Positions 16,233-27,700 of a stretch of 64,000 bases of DNA are shown in pieces (positions within the stretch are counted from its first letter, which is position 1; each line of letters begins with the position of its first letter). A model generated the notes under the pieces. It had not been told where the DNA came from. It saw nothing but the letters and a program-made list of their open reading frames with translations, and made no database searches. The translations under genes and the position numbers were made by a program. Origin of the DNA: Ulota crispa (taxonomy: Eukaryota; Streptophyta; Bryopsida; Orthotrichales; Orthotrichaceae); NCBI GenBank assembly GCA_963920765.1, contig OY987244.1, positions 30,732,358 through 30,796,357 on the forward strand, read 5' to 3'.

Positions 16233-19200
16233 TTACCGTGCTTCGATGGAGACGGTGGACATGCCGGTGCCGAAGCCAGCATTAACCTCCCACTCGAGCG
16301 ACGCCGCGAGCATCTTCGAGAGCGCGAACGTGACGTCCTTCATGCAGGGCCGGATAGCGGGATCGGGGTCCACGCACGTCTTGGCCAAGCTGGCAACGCT
16401 GGTGGCGATGTCCATGGGGAACGCGGAGTGCAACTGCGGGTCCATGAAGCGGCGCAGCACCACGGCTTGGCGATCGGCACTCGCGTCCAGCACGTCGAAG
16501 ATCACGTCCGCCAACGCCTGCTCCTTCTGGTCCCCATCCCCGTCGTACTCACCGCCCGGGGTGGCAACTCCTGTATGATGTGCATGCAGGGGGACCGTTT
16601 TAAGAAGAGTAAAAAGAGCTGTATAAAGCTTTTATAGGTAATAATTATTAACAAAATTCTAGTAAATTGTAAGATCCTATTAGTAAGAGAAAAATAATGA
16701 ATTTGCACTTTCAAATGTATTATTTGGATACTATGAGAGTAAGTTGTGAATTTTTAAAAAGTCGATTGCAATTGCACCTAATACCAGCACTAAGGTTTCA
16801 TGTTCACATGTTATACATCCTTGTAATTACATCTATTCACTTCCATAGATTTTTCAAGATTTTAGAGGTGATGGTTATGGGTACAGTGATGGTTATGGGT
16901 GTTGCTACCTTATTAGTATTTTTTAGAAGAGTATTTAAGAAATAATAAAATTTTAATAATTCCAAAAATGAGCTAACGGTCTGATTGGTGCCCCTTGTAT
17001 GAGAAATTCTAATTCTTTGTATTTCAAGTTCTTAAAATTAATTTTGATGATATAAAAATTACACCATACAAATCCTCTCAATGTCATCTTTCATACTATG
17101 TTCATGTAACTTACTTAAAACAGCTTGTTCCCATCTTGTACATTAAAAGGATTAAGAAAAGCCCTTGTCTTTCTATTGTGAGTTGCCACTCCAGGACTCA
17201 CCGTAGTCACCATCGTCGTAGTTGTCGTCGTTCCGACGGATGATGGCGTCCTTGCCAGACAGAATCTCCAGCAACACCACGCCGTACGCGAACACGTCGG
17301 CTTTGACGGTGACGAGCCCGTGCTCGAGGTACTCCGGCGCCATGTAGCCCTGCGTGCCCGTGATGTGGCGTGTGAGTAGCGGCCCCGCTCCTGACGTGGC
17401 CGCGGACTTGGCCATGCCGAAGTTCGCCACTTTCGCTCTGAAGTTGGCGTCCAGCAGAATGTTGCTGCTCTTCACATCCTTGTGCACAAAACTGGGATTG
17501 GTGTAGTTGTGGATGTAGTCCAGTCCTGACGCCACGTCCAACGCTATTCGCACCCTTGCCGTCCACGGCAAATACGCCGTGCTTTGCGTGAACCTGTTCC
17601 TCCCTATGGCCGCTTGGTTGCCGAGGCAGTCGTTCAGCGATCCGTTCTCTGCGTACTCGTATATTAGGAACAAATGCTCCGAGCCTCCAATGCACATCCC
17701 CACCAGCTTCACCTGTGCCCCCAATCCCCCTCCATTCAAGCAGTGTTTTTTTTATTGGCAAATTTTTGCCTAAATCTTACCTCAAAATCCTTGTGGGTAC
17801 CACTATAGTAAAAAATTAGGCTCAAAAAGTGGATGAAATCGCTAGATGTCTCCTTGAGCAAACATATAGTTTGATAGTTTTTGAATGAAAGTAGCTTATA
17901 GTACACTTTTTGGATAAACGTGCACACATCATTCATTCCTTCTGATATTAGCCAATTTTTCCTTACCTGCGCGCTTTCTAGGGTGCAAGTCGCTCTACCT
18001 TGGCAAAAAATAATAATAATAACAATACTGCATTGCATTCAAGCCCTCAAAACAGCCAACGAAGGACAAAAACAGCCACACACAAAAAAAAAAAAAAAAA
18101 GGGCAAAAAAGGGCTTAAAAGGCAAAGGAGGCAAAAGCAAGCATGGGAGTGAGGCCTAACCAGATTGCTGTGATGAACTTGACAGAGAATTTTGAGCTCT
18201 TGGGACATGTTCCCCTTCATTTGCTTGATGGCAACGAGCTGGCCATTGATGCGACCCCGGTACACCGAGCCTTGGATGAGATTCTCATCGCTGAAATTAT
18301 GAGTAGCATCTTGAAGCTCCTGGTACGACAGCAAGATGGGTTTATCAGACCCCATGACGTCCGACATGCCGGCGAGCATTTCAAGGTGGTACGCATTCGG
18401 CTTCATCACAGCGGAATCTTTGGTCGACCCACTGGGGGCGTTCTGGTAATACTCTCGGCTCTCGAACAGCCCAGCATTTCTGGGATCCTTGTCATGCGAC
18501 CTGTGGCACGTCTTCAGCAGCAGCATTGCTCCAAACACGGCGGCTAACGTCAACCCGAACGCGCCCACGGCAATGCCCACGTACAGCGGCGTGTGCGACG
18601 CGCGTTTCGTGACGACGGCAACCGGAGCGCCGTTCGGCGACGGAGGGTCGGCAACGGACGGAGGTGACGTCGGCACCGCGACGAAGTTCATGGTTGCTAG
18701 TGGCGGTAGTGACGAGAGCGGGACGATAAGCGTGGTGTTCTCGCCTAGGGCGGTGCTGGTGTTAACCTGGTTTGCAGCACTGAGCGCGGCTGGGGTGATG
18801 CCGTAGTATCCGCTCACGATGTCGATCGTCTCCCCGGGGTAAACCGTGTGCGTGAGCAAGAAGCTCGCGCCGTTAGCGGTCTGCGTGGCGGTGGGGCACG
18901 CGCAGAAGATCGGCACCGTGATCGTGTCGCCGATTTGGAGGTTGTAGACGTCCTTGGTGGGGTTGGCGATCTCCATGGCTTGGTATGTTGTTAGTCCGCC
19001 GTAGATCGTTACCGACAGCAGCCAGAATGTGTCACCTGAGACGATCGTGTGCTGCACTTGCATCTGCTGCGTCACGTTCTGGCAGCTGCAGTCTATGGGG
19101 ATGTACAGTGGCTGCCCTTGCCGGAGACCGGCACTGGTGGACAGGCCGGTAAGCCTACTCACGTTCGACACGCTCGCGGATGTCTTGTTGAAGTAGCCCC

Positions 19201-19390
19201 CCACCTTTTGCAGTGTCTCGTTGGATTGGAACGTCCTGTATAACGCGTACGAGCTGCATGTTCTGCGCTCTCCGTTGCACGCGTACCCGTCCGTGTTGTT
19301 GTACTGCTGCTGCGCCATCGCCGCTGGGGATACCACCACTGCCCATAACAACAGCACCCCCGCTACCCCAGTTCTACTCAACATCACCAT
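16233..19390 (-). CDS. LysM receptor-like kinase, LYR/LYK4-5 type pseudokinase, 3 exons, 692 aa
   Basis: Probable receptor for chitin or lipo-chitooligosaccharide-type ligands at the plasma membrane. Exons in gene order: 18161-19390, 17202-17712, 16233-16570; both introns GT-AG. I chose ATG at 19390 over 19423 because it opens directly on a signal peptide (hydrophobic to about residue 25). The ectodomain has Cys38/Cys45 and the paired CSC (101-103) and CAC (163-165) motifs that bracket three LysM domains at about 48-98, 113-160 and 178-225. A transmembrane helix covers about 268-293. The kinase-like domain starts near 355. It keeps the VAIK lysine (389) and HKD (487-489), but the glycine loop is reduced to IQGSVYRG and DFG has become NFG (507-509), so metal-binding aspartate is lost. 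These are marks of the LYR/LYK4-5/NFP clade, which signals through an active LYK partner. A MITE lies in intron 2. Confidence 0.93.
16636..16910. mobile_element. AGGTAG-type MITE (E2) in receptor-kinase intron 2
   Basis: Similar throughout to the intact copy at 31575-31855: shared blocks include AATGTATTATTTGG and AAGTTGTGAATTTTTAAA, and TTTCATGTTCACATGTT with ACATCCTTGT. The right end CTACCT is followed by TA; the left end ATAGGTAATA is eroded. It sits wholly within the intron 16571-17201. Confidence 0.72.
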
Positions 19391-20968
19391 CTTGAAGAAA
19401 CACGACCAAAACTCAGTTAACACTAATCAAGCTCCAGAGCTCCGATTTTCACCCCATCTACTCTCGTCCATGGCAATATGGAACAGCGTTTCCAGCACTT
19501 GCTTCAGCCACAGAACTGCAACAGAAGAGTACACAAAACTCGTCACCGTCATATTTCTAGCTTTTAAAACCGACAAATCCTCAAAGAAAAATGTGTAAAT
19601 GGTGACTAACCCATATATAATGTTTAACTGCAGTACTACGGCCACGGCCAACCCCGGACCGACAATCGCTTTGGCGACTCAATGCACGCACATTGAAATT
19701 CCGCACTAATCCTGAAAAACTAGTTTAGTTCCTGCTTGCTTTCTCAAATACCCACTTTGCTTTAACCCAAAACTGTGAGTTTTAAACCCCCACCATTTTC
19801 AGTTTTCCTTCGGAGTTTCGAAGTTTTGGAACTCAAGTTTCTTGACTGTAGGAGCCTAATAACAACAATCGCATGGCTACTCAAGTAAAACTTCAACTTT
19901 TCCTCATCCTGAAGGGGTTTCTTCAACTAGTGTAGTTCCAGATATGCATTACCGACATGAAGGAGAACAATCGAAGATCTTAAATATGAAAGAATTTGTG
20001 CGCGATGACTCTAATGCAAGATAGGGTGATTATTTGCATCAAAGAGAGAGAAACGAAACCCAACACAAGCCATGATCCGGGTGTTTTCAGTACCTGGTGT
20101 GCCGCAAGCCCGCCATGACCGACGAACCCCAATAATGCAATCACGACCTCTGGCGACAGGAACGCTTCAAAGAAAAGGGGCGAGAACCCCACAACTGGGT
20201 GAAGCGCTAACTAAGCTTGCTGAGCACTGACGTACAGCAACAGCAAAAGCAACAGTGACACGCTCAGCACGGCAAATCACTCTGTCGTCACAGCTAGTCG
20301 GGTAAATAATACAAAACGGTTGCAAAAGAGATGCAAGAGAGATGTGAAAGAGATGCAAGAGAGATGTGAAAGAGATGCAAGAGAGATGGGAAAGAAATGC
20401 GGTTGCGTTGCTCGCTGTGAGTGTTACGAGCAAGCTTGGATGGAGGAATTGGCGTTGCGAGGGTTACGAGCATGTCTGGAAAGGAGAGTATGGGTGAGGT
20501 TGCACAGGAAACCTTGAGAGAGTTGCCATTTTAAAGTGGCCATGAGAAGCGCGAGGAGTGAGGAGGAGGAGGAGAGTGGTGGTGGAGGGGGGCGTCCAAC
20601 TGCAGAATCCTCGAAAATTTCGACGTTTCTCACGCTCTGGCACCGTCCGGAGAACGCGGAATCTGCGAGAGAGACGTACGGTGTGAATAGGGTAGAGTAG
20701 GATAGGATGGTACGTAGGTAGGTAGGTAGGTGTTGAATTCTGTGACTGGGACCTACCAGGTGCGTTGGACGGGGTGCGTTGACGCGCGTCAACGTGGGGC
20801 CTTCGGAGTAGAACCCTTTTTTTTGGAGTTTTTTCATTGGTTGAGTGGTACGGATCATAGAGAGTACATTTGGAGGTAAGGTAATGGCCTTTTCACACCT
20901 ATAGTCATGGAGCAAACTAGAGAGTCAAAAAGGGGTGCTATGAGCATTAGCATACACACTTTGTGTAC
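19391..20968 (-). promoter_or_regulatory. Upstream region of the LysM receptor kinase
   Basis: Contains the 5' flank of the receptor gene. A 22-bp tandem repeat (unit close to GAGATGCAAGAGAGATGTGAAA, about three units) lies at 20325-20397, and GAGGAGG-rich and GTAGGTAG-type runs lie at 20555-20585 and 20710-20735. A 163-codon open frame on the minus strand (20424-20915) is low-complexity and shows no family resemblance; I do not call it a gene. No promoter element is called. Confidence 0.35.
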
Positions 20969-20971
20969 TAT

Positions 20972-21121
20972 CACTACAAGGGAGACTCTCCAAAATGATA
21001 AAAATATGTTCAAATCAACATGGCTAAATTTACAAAAATTGTCTAATTTGACAGTTTTTTTGTCATTTTGGACACATTTAGTCATTTGGACATGTCAATT
21101 AGGACACAATTTCTTGTAGTG
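20972..21121. mobile_element. CACTA-type MITE, TSD TAT
   Basis: Starts CACTACAAGGGA and ends TTTCTTGTAGTG, with TAT at 20969-20971 and 21122-21124. CACTA termini with a 3-bp duplication are the hallmark of the En/Spm (CMC) superfamily. 150 bp, no coding capacity. Confidence 0.85.
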
Positions 21122-21460
21122 TATGGAGTATTAAAATTAACTTGCAGTCCACGGTGGTATCTTTTAATATTCACAATTGTTGAATGTTAGCAACAATGTT
21201 ACGATATTGTAACAACTTACAAAAACATATATTTTAGGATTGTTGAGGGAGTGTTGTGGAGGTGTGGAGGAGTCACACAGTGAAGTTAGTTGTTAACATT
21301 GCTATTGCTTTATGTAAAACTCTAGTGTGAACTTGAAACAAAAAATCTCTCAAAATGTTTAGTTTCAAAATCAAAGTTGTATGAATACAGACTGGGTCTT
21401 TTAAGCCCACCATTCTAGTGTCTAGTACTGCATTTTTCATAGTGTTGGGTGCGAAAGGGG

Positions 21461-22178
21461 CTTAAGAGGCTCATGAATGGAGAATTTAAGGTAGCCGCAT
21501 CCATAGTAGCTGCATCCATGGGCGTGACGTCCCCATGGACATCACTAACAATGTCAAGGTGCTTATGGATATGTAAGTGATATTTATGGGTGAAAAAGTG
21601 ATGGTTGTGGGTGACTCCATGACGGTTTTGAGTACCTATCTCACTATTTGAGAACCAACAAGTCTTGTTTTTAGCATCTCTTACACATGGTTCCTACAAT
21701 TTCAATGATTTTGGACTTTGAAAAATCTTTGTGAACAAATGCTTGCAGTTGGAACCTTGAAATTGATGCCAATATTTTTGGTTTCCATTTCCTAACTTAC
21801 AATATTTTTTTCAAAGTTGTTCAATTGTTTTACCTACTCCAAAACCCTTATTTCCACGCTTATGGGTGCGCCTACCTTAAAGGTTGAAACTGAATCTTGG
21901 AGAGGTGAAACTTCTTGAAGTATTTTTCAGTAAATTTTCCTTGAACGACAAGAGGAATTGGCATTGAACTCAAGTTGTTTCATATTTTTTGAAACTTTGT
22001 GGAATTAGTTATGAAATTTTGAAGTGGAAAGGTCATAAGGCTCTAAAATGGAGCACCTCCTCAAATGTACATCTCATATACATTGTTGAAGGGTTGTGGA
22101 AAACGGCATGTATAAAAAGAGTACATTTGAAGAAGTACTCCATTTTAGAGCCTGCTATAAATTAGAGCCTCCTAACTT
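21461..22178. mobile_element. AGGTAG-type MITE (M family) interrupted by a nested element
   Basis: The left part (GAGGCTCATGAATGGAGAATTTA, 21465-21488) and right part (from about 21880, GGTTGAAACTGAATCTTGG, to GCCTCCTAACTTA at about 22178) together correspond to the uninterrupted copy at 55334-55669. Between them sits a younger element at 21489-21877. Confidence 0.75.
21489..21877. mobile_element. Nested AGGTAG-type MITE
   Basis: Begins AGGTAGCCGCATCC and ends GGGTGCGCCTACCT, flanked by TA at 21487-21488 and 21878-21879. It splits an M-family element, so it inserted later. 389 bp, no open frame of note. Confidence 0.78.
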
Positions 22179-22187
22179 AAGGATTTA

Positions 22188-22512
22188 AGGTAGTAAGCTT
22201 ATATTCCGCTGAGGATCTAAAATCTTCCACTTTCTCAAATGTAATCCGTTTGTACATGCCATTTTTCATAACCTTCAACAATGTACAAGGGGTGTAAATT
22301 TGAGGAGGTGGACAATTTTAGAACCTTATGCCACTTCAACTTCAAATTTTCATAACTAAATCCACAAAACTCCAAAAAATATGAAACAACTTGGGTTAGA
22401 GGCCAATTCCTCTTGTCTTTCAAAAAAATCTACTGAAAAAACATTCCAAGAAGTTTCACCTCCCAAAATTCAGTTTTAGCCCTTAGATGGTCGGTTTATG
22501 AGCCTTCTACCT
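22188..22512. mobile_element. M-family MITE, inverted neighbour copy
   Basis: Reverse-orientation relative of 21461-22178 and 55334-55669. Left end TA|AGGTAGTAAGC; right end GAGCCTTCTACCT. Together with the adjacent direct copy it makes an imperfect inverted repeat that could fold into a hairpin of about 300-bp arms. Confidence 0.72.
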
Positions 22513-22666
22513 AAGCTGATAGAATCATCTACCTGGGCATGTTCATCCATAAAATAAGTTATTTCAAATAGCTTTCATTTAAATTTTGGCGCATCGGGGT
22601 TTCAAATCTTGGGGAAAACAAAAACTTCTCAAATGTTTTTGCAAGAGAAGATTATACTTTTTTTAT

Positions 22667-22760
22667 ACAATAAAAATTTGGGCAGAGTTTATACAATAAA
22701 GCTGGGCGGAGCTTATACAATAAAACTGGGCCGAGTTTATACAATAAAAATTGGGTGAAA
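22667..22760. repeat. Short tandem repeat, about 26-bp unit
   Basis: Roughly 3.5 units built on TTTATACAATAAAACTGGGC plus a GGAG-type spacer. No coding or regulatory meaning seen. Confidence 0.7.
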
Positions 22761-24337
22761 AAATAAGTGAAGTTGTTGAATTCCCTTCAATTGAATATTG
22801 GGGGGTTTTAAAACTTGGAAGAATTCTCAAGCTAAATTTGTTTTTCTCTCTATCCCTTTTTTGCAAGAGAAAATACTTAATTGGGCAAAGTGATTTTAGT
22901 GATGACTTCTCGGTGATTTGCTCATTATAAATGTTGCAACTTTTGACGTTCTCAATTGAAAAGTATAAAATATAAAATTTCTATTGATCAAATGGTACAA
23001 TCTTATAAACTTCCACCTAATCACATACATTTTGAATACCTAGGTTTTGTCAAAAAAAAGAAAACATTTTTTCCATGACATTTGTAGCCTAGGACTCTCT
23101 CTCATAGCCATAATTAGTGTTTGACCCATTAAAGCAAGGCATTGTTCACAAAATGAGGCGGAAATTTGGCAAAAACGCATCAATTTATATTTTTACTGTT
23201 ATTAAGAAGTGCAAATATCAGGTAATTAAAATTTGAAGATTCAGCACATTTAGCAGTGTTTTTAGGCACCTGAGCTAACTATGAAACTCGTATTTGGGAT
23301 CTCTGATTTCAAGGGTGAGAAATTGCTCCAAAATCTAATTCACATGTGCATGTAATCTTCTAATGCATGCATTGGAGTCCTTTTTGGGGAATCAAAGTAC
23401 TTTATTCTTCTGATTGACAGGATATGGTGTCCCCCTAAATCCGTGTCGAGCTTGTATAATTACTATCCAAGTCCCCTGATTCCCCTCCCACAAAAAAATA
23501 AAATAAAAAAATCTAGAAGAGGGTCTGTGGGGATTCTGCGTGGTCGCAACATCTTGGACTGGAGAAATGGGGGTTGTTTAATTTTTTTAGTTTTTCGTTG
23601 GCACCTCAGAATGCAGGCATGCAAGGTAGTATGCTCTAAAACCGTCACTTGAAGGGCTCACTGGTTTGCTTTTTCATGGGCTTTTTGGCACAGAAAGATT
23701 TTTTTGTCTAATTTTTAAATAAAGAGAAATGGATGCTAAATGTAATAAAAAAAAATTCATATCTTTTTGAAGCATTATTGAACTATTGGTGCATTCTCAA
23801 AATTTGTTATAGTTGACGCCTATTTCTGACTCTATCTACCAAATTTTTACAAAATTTAATCATATTTTCCATGTCATTTAAACCAGCATCATTATTATTA
23901 TTATTGAGTTATTTTTGACGTTGGCATTGTTTGCAAGCCACAGTTTTTACGCAATCTCTGTATTTAGTTAAATCCATATATTTAATTTAATCTCTATATT
24001 TAGTTAAATCCCCGTATTTAGTTAAAGGGTTTTAAAAAGAAATACTGACGTTACAAGTAATCACATGTTACGATTATTGGCATACAAGTGTGTTAAAGAT
24101 GTAAGTAAATAGTAACATAATTCAAACTTTGCAAAATTCTATTAGTTGAAGCCATAATGTTCTACCATATTGTGTTATCCTTAACACTCTAAAGATTAAG
24201 CATTCAAATTTTGAGTCATGTAAGAGGAATATTTTTTATATGTATAGAAACTTGATTCTTTGTCCATCCATATAGTTATTGATTATCTTTTTATTTTAAC
24301 ATTTATATAACATAGATCTTAAGAACCTTCCTTTGCA
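22761..24337. other. Gene-free AT-rich DNA
   Basis: No gene, RNA or definable transposon. A short ATT run lies near 23888-23905 and a threefold TATTTAGTTAAATC-like repeat near 23961-24024. Confidence 0.35.
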
Positions 24338-24340
24338 AAT

Positions 24341-24546
24341 CACTAGAAGAAAAAATGCAATAAACAATTGCTCGACTAAGTCACAACAATAGCACAAACA
24401 ACTACCCAACAACTACCAACTATTCCACAACAACTAGAAGAATTCAAAATGAACTCATTTTGTAGTTTCCTAGTTGTTGTGGAGTTGTTTGTGCAATTGT
24501 TGTGACTTAGTGAAGCAGTTGTTTATTGCATATTTTTCTTCTAGTG
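24341..24546. mobile_element. Near-palindromic CACTA-type MITE, TSD AAT
   Basis: Begins CACTAGAAGAAAAAATGC and ends ATTTTTCTTCTAGTG. AAT flanks it at 24338-24340 and 24547-24549. The two halves are inverted copies almost to the centre (CAATTGCTCGACTAAGTCAC against GTGACTTAGTGAAGCAGTTG), so the transcript would fold into one long hairpin. Confidence 0.85.
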
Positions 24547-24549
24547 AAT

Positions 24550-25927
24550 ATTATGAAACTTCAAAAGGGCAAGTATGTTTCACCTCAAAAATCGACCTTT
24601 CCAATTCAAATAACTAATCATCAAAATGTTAGTATGATAAAGAATTCTTAAAAAAACCACCCTAAATTATCATTGGAAAAATAATTCTCAAAGAAAAGAA
24701 GCATTCTGGAAATCTTTGGATTATTTAATTTTGAACCAATTTTAGAAGGAATTTATAGCACATAATCATATATTTTTAAAACTAAAGAAGTTCCAAGTTC
24801 TTAAGTGGCTAAGAATCATTGAGATTTATTCATTAAAATCTCTTGTGAGCTCTAACTCTTGATTTCAACCTCTTGCAACAAACACATCGCAAAGGAATAA
24901 TGAATTGCGATTTTCCTCAAACATTTACGCTTGTTGTTGTTAATAGTTGAGAGCATTTGCTACCCATTTCCATGTGATGTAGTTACTTTGGCCACATTTG
25001 ACATGTTCTTTATTCATAATGGTCTTCAAGCCAATGTCGCTCTTCTTGTTTTATAAATCTCAGCAAAATTGAGGTAGAACAAATTTTCAGAGATAGAGCA
25101 ATGATAAAACTTATGAAATTTAGCCATGCTTTGCGTTAAAATAACTCTTTGTTTTGAAAATTGAAAATTTTAAACAAATGAACAATTTATAAATGGTGAT
25201 ATCTTTTCAGAAAATATAAAGCTTTGTGAAACAAAATTACTCTTCATCTTTGGCCTTGCATGAACGTGTTGCAGCAAAATTCTAGAAGTTTGGATATATT
25301 GTCACTTAACTAGGATAATAATGGACTAGTGACGCACTATGGCCAACCATGCCTTTTCAAAGTATTTATTTTGGTTTTTAAGCTAAAATGGATACAAGAA
25401 TTTGGTTGTGGCCATCAATCTTGACAAGTTTTGCATAACAATTATTGATATTTTGGAGGCCAAGAATCAATTATCAATCTTTTAAAACAATTTTGTTCTC
25501 AAACAAAATCCAACATATTCATTAAAATCTAGCAATATTTAGCCTCCAAAAGAATAATTTCTATATGTGATCAATTTTGGCAAAGAGGAGAAAAGACAAA
25601 AACTCATCAATGCTTTTGCATAGAAGTATGACTAATTGACAAAACCTAAATCTACACATGTTGCTAGCATCATTTAAGAAAATAGATCATGTTTTAATGA
25701 AACTTGTTGAAAAGGAAGTTGGCCACATATTAGTATTTCAATTTGAGGTGCACCAAAAAGTCATTTTCATGTTACAACTTGTTAGAGCCAAATATTGAAA
25801 CTAATGAATTATGGGTGAGAACTTTCCAAAAATACGTGATGTACCCTATTCAAACAAAAAACTTTATCCACAAAACATACGTGAAGAACTAATTGTAAAG
25901 ACGTCATAAACCTACTAAACCCATAGG
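24550..25927. other. Gene-free AT-rich DNA
   Basis: Nothing recognised on either strand. Confidence 0.35.
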
Positions 25928-26023
25928 ACTCAATTAAAAAAAACAATGATAGTCAATTAAAAAAAACAATGATAGTCAATTAAAAAAAACAATGATACTC
26001 AATTAAAAAAAAACAATGATAGT
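25928..26023. repeat. 23-bp tandem repeat, 4 units
   Basis: Four nearly identical units of AGTCAATTAAAAAAAACAAT plus GAT; one unit has a C for G and one an extra A. Very low divergence implies recent expansion. Confidence 0.85.
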
Positions 26024-26269
26024 ACGTTTTAAAATTTCTTTGACAAGAAGGCAAATCTTATCTCTTTGCTTAGTTTCTCCCTACCCACATGAAAAAGACC
26101 CATTTACAAATATGGGAACAACATGGGAACGTACTTGGCCAACTTTGCCTGGACTTGGAAGTCTGCGAATTGGAACGGCTGAGAACGGTAATCTAGGTAC
26201 AACGTAGATTCTGTGAGAAGGGCTTTTAGCTCCTGTCTCCTTCTGCTGTACCGTTGCAGATGTAATAAT

Positions 26270-26430
26270 GCTGAATCAGGGCAGGCGGTAGATCCTAGTA
26301 TTGGTGAATCAGGTTCGTTGGTAGATCCTAGTATTGGTGAATCAGGTTCGTTGGTAGATCCTAGTATTGGTGAATCAGGTTCGTTGGTAGATCCTAGTAT
26401 TGATGAATCAGGGCTTTTGGTAGATCTCCT
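26270..26430. repeat. 33-bp minisatellite, about 4.5 units
   Basis: The unit runs GATCCTAGTATTGGTGAATC then AGGTTCGTTGGTA. Because 33 is divisible by three it stays open on both strands (11-residue periods SLVDPSIGESG on + and ILGSTNEPDSP on -). No start context, splice sites or homology supports translation. Nearly invariant central units point to recent expansion. Confidence 0.85.
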
Positions 26431-26629
26431 CTGTCCTTTCCCACCCACCCCACCTTCCCAGCCACTTTGTTGACATTGGGGGACTCTCTCATTAAATTTC
26501 TAAGGTTCCCTCTGTCCCAAGCCCTGTCACTCTCTCAGTATTAGGTAAGTTATGCCAATGGATAAAGATTGGAATATCTGTAAGGGAGATTGATTACTAA
26601 TAGTAAGGGTACCCCAAAGTTTTTCTTAA

Positions 26630-27523
26630 CCCCTAAAGGACCATTGTCCTTATTGGGGACAAATGGGATTTTGGGCAGGTACCTACGGCCTCAATTTTTG
26701 TCTTAATTTTTTGAAATTTTTTTTGAAGATAAAAAGACACATTAGCTTTTGGGGAATATAATTTGTATTCCAATTGATGCGTTATGCCAAAATAAGCACA
26801 AATTTGGGGACTAGGGGCAGCAAAAAAAACTCATGTAAAAACTAAATTTTTTTCTTCTTTTAACTTATATGTTTATCTACATCTGAAGCTTTGATTCATT
26901 CCATTTGGACTAGTTATGAGAAAGTTATGGACAATCTTGTTTTTTGGGCAACTCAAGCACCTCCTTCATAAAATAACTTATAAACTTCATTTTTGAATGC
27001 AGGTTTAACATTTTTTCAAAAAAAATTGTTGGAGAGGGTGAAGTTTGCTTTCTAGAACAATCTCACCATTGGGATTATTGCGTTTCAATTCCATTGCAGG
27101 GTTATTAGCAATTTAAGTTTTGTTCAATCTCATACCTTCTTCTACCTAATGTTTTTTTAAAGAATGAAAATTAAGTATTTTTTTTTTTAATTCCCAAGAT
27201 TCCCAACTCAACTTCCCACCATGCTAAAATAGAATTCCAAACTCTATGGTGTAAAAATTTTAAGTTAAAAATATTCAAAGTTAAAAAATCTAGTCAAGCA
27301 AGATGCAAAAAAAGTTGTTTCTTTACACTTTAAATGCATATATCTTCCAATCTGTGCAGTCAAAGTTCTTGAGTTTTGTATGACACATTCTTATAGTAAT
27401 CTAGCACAAGATCCTACGGTCAGATATGCAAAATGCTTGATTTTCAAACTTTTTTACTCTTTGCCATAAAGGTAGCAATTTTGAGTGTTTTTTGACAAAA
27501 TAAAGGCCATGGTCCTTTAGTAG
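26630..27523. mobile_element. TTAA-flanked piggyBac-like element G1 (894 bp)
   Basis: TTAA at 26626-26629 and 27524-27527. Left end CCCCTAAAGGACCATTG, right end CCATGGTCCTTTAGTAG. It is the inverted counterpart of 27701-28644. No transposase frame; an internal run of AT-rich, stop-rich sequence. TTAA targets with CCC-initial termini are the signature of the piggyBac superfamily. Confidence 0.78.
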
Positions 27524-27700
27524 TTAAGAAAAAGTAATCAGTTTGTTGTCCTCATTATATTGGAAAGTAGTTGGAGGAAAGATTTGCTTTGGCCAAAATT
27601 TGTCAGAGTTGACAAAATTTTGCCAAAAAAAAAACTAAAGTACCTTCAGGTAGGTTGTTGAGCCATACTTTTCACAATTATATGATTTTTTAACCCTTAA

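Noticed and set aside
20424-20915. 163-codon minus-strand frame upstream of the LysM receptor
   Set aside because: Low-complexity Ser/Pro/Leu composition arising from GGA-rich repeats; no domain and no splice support.
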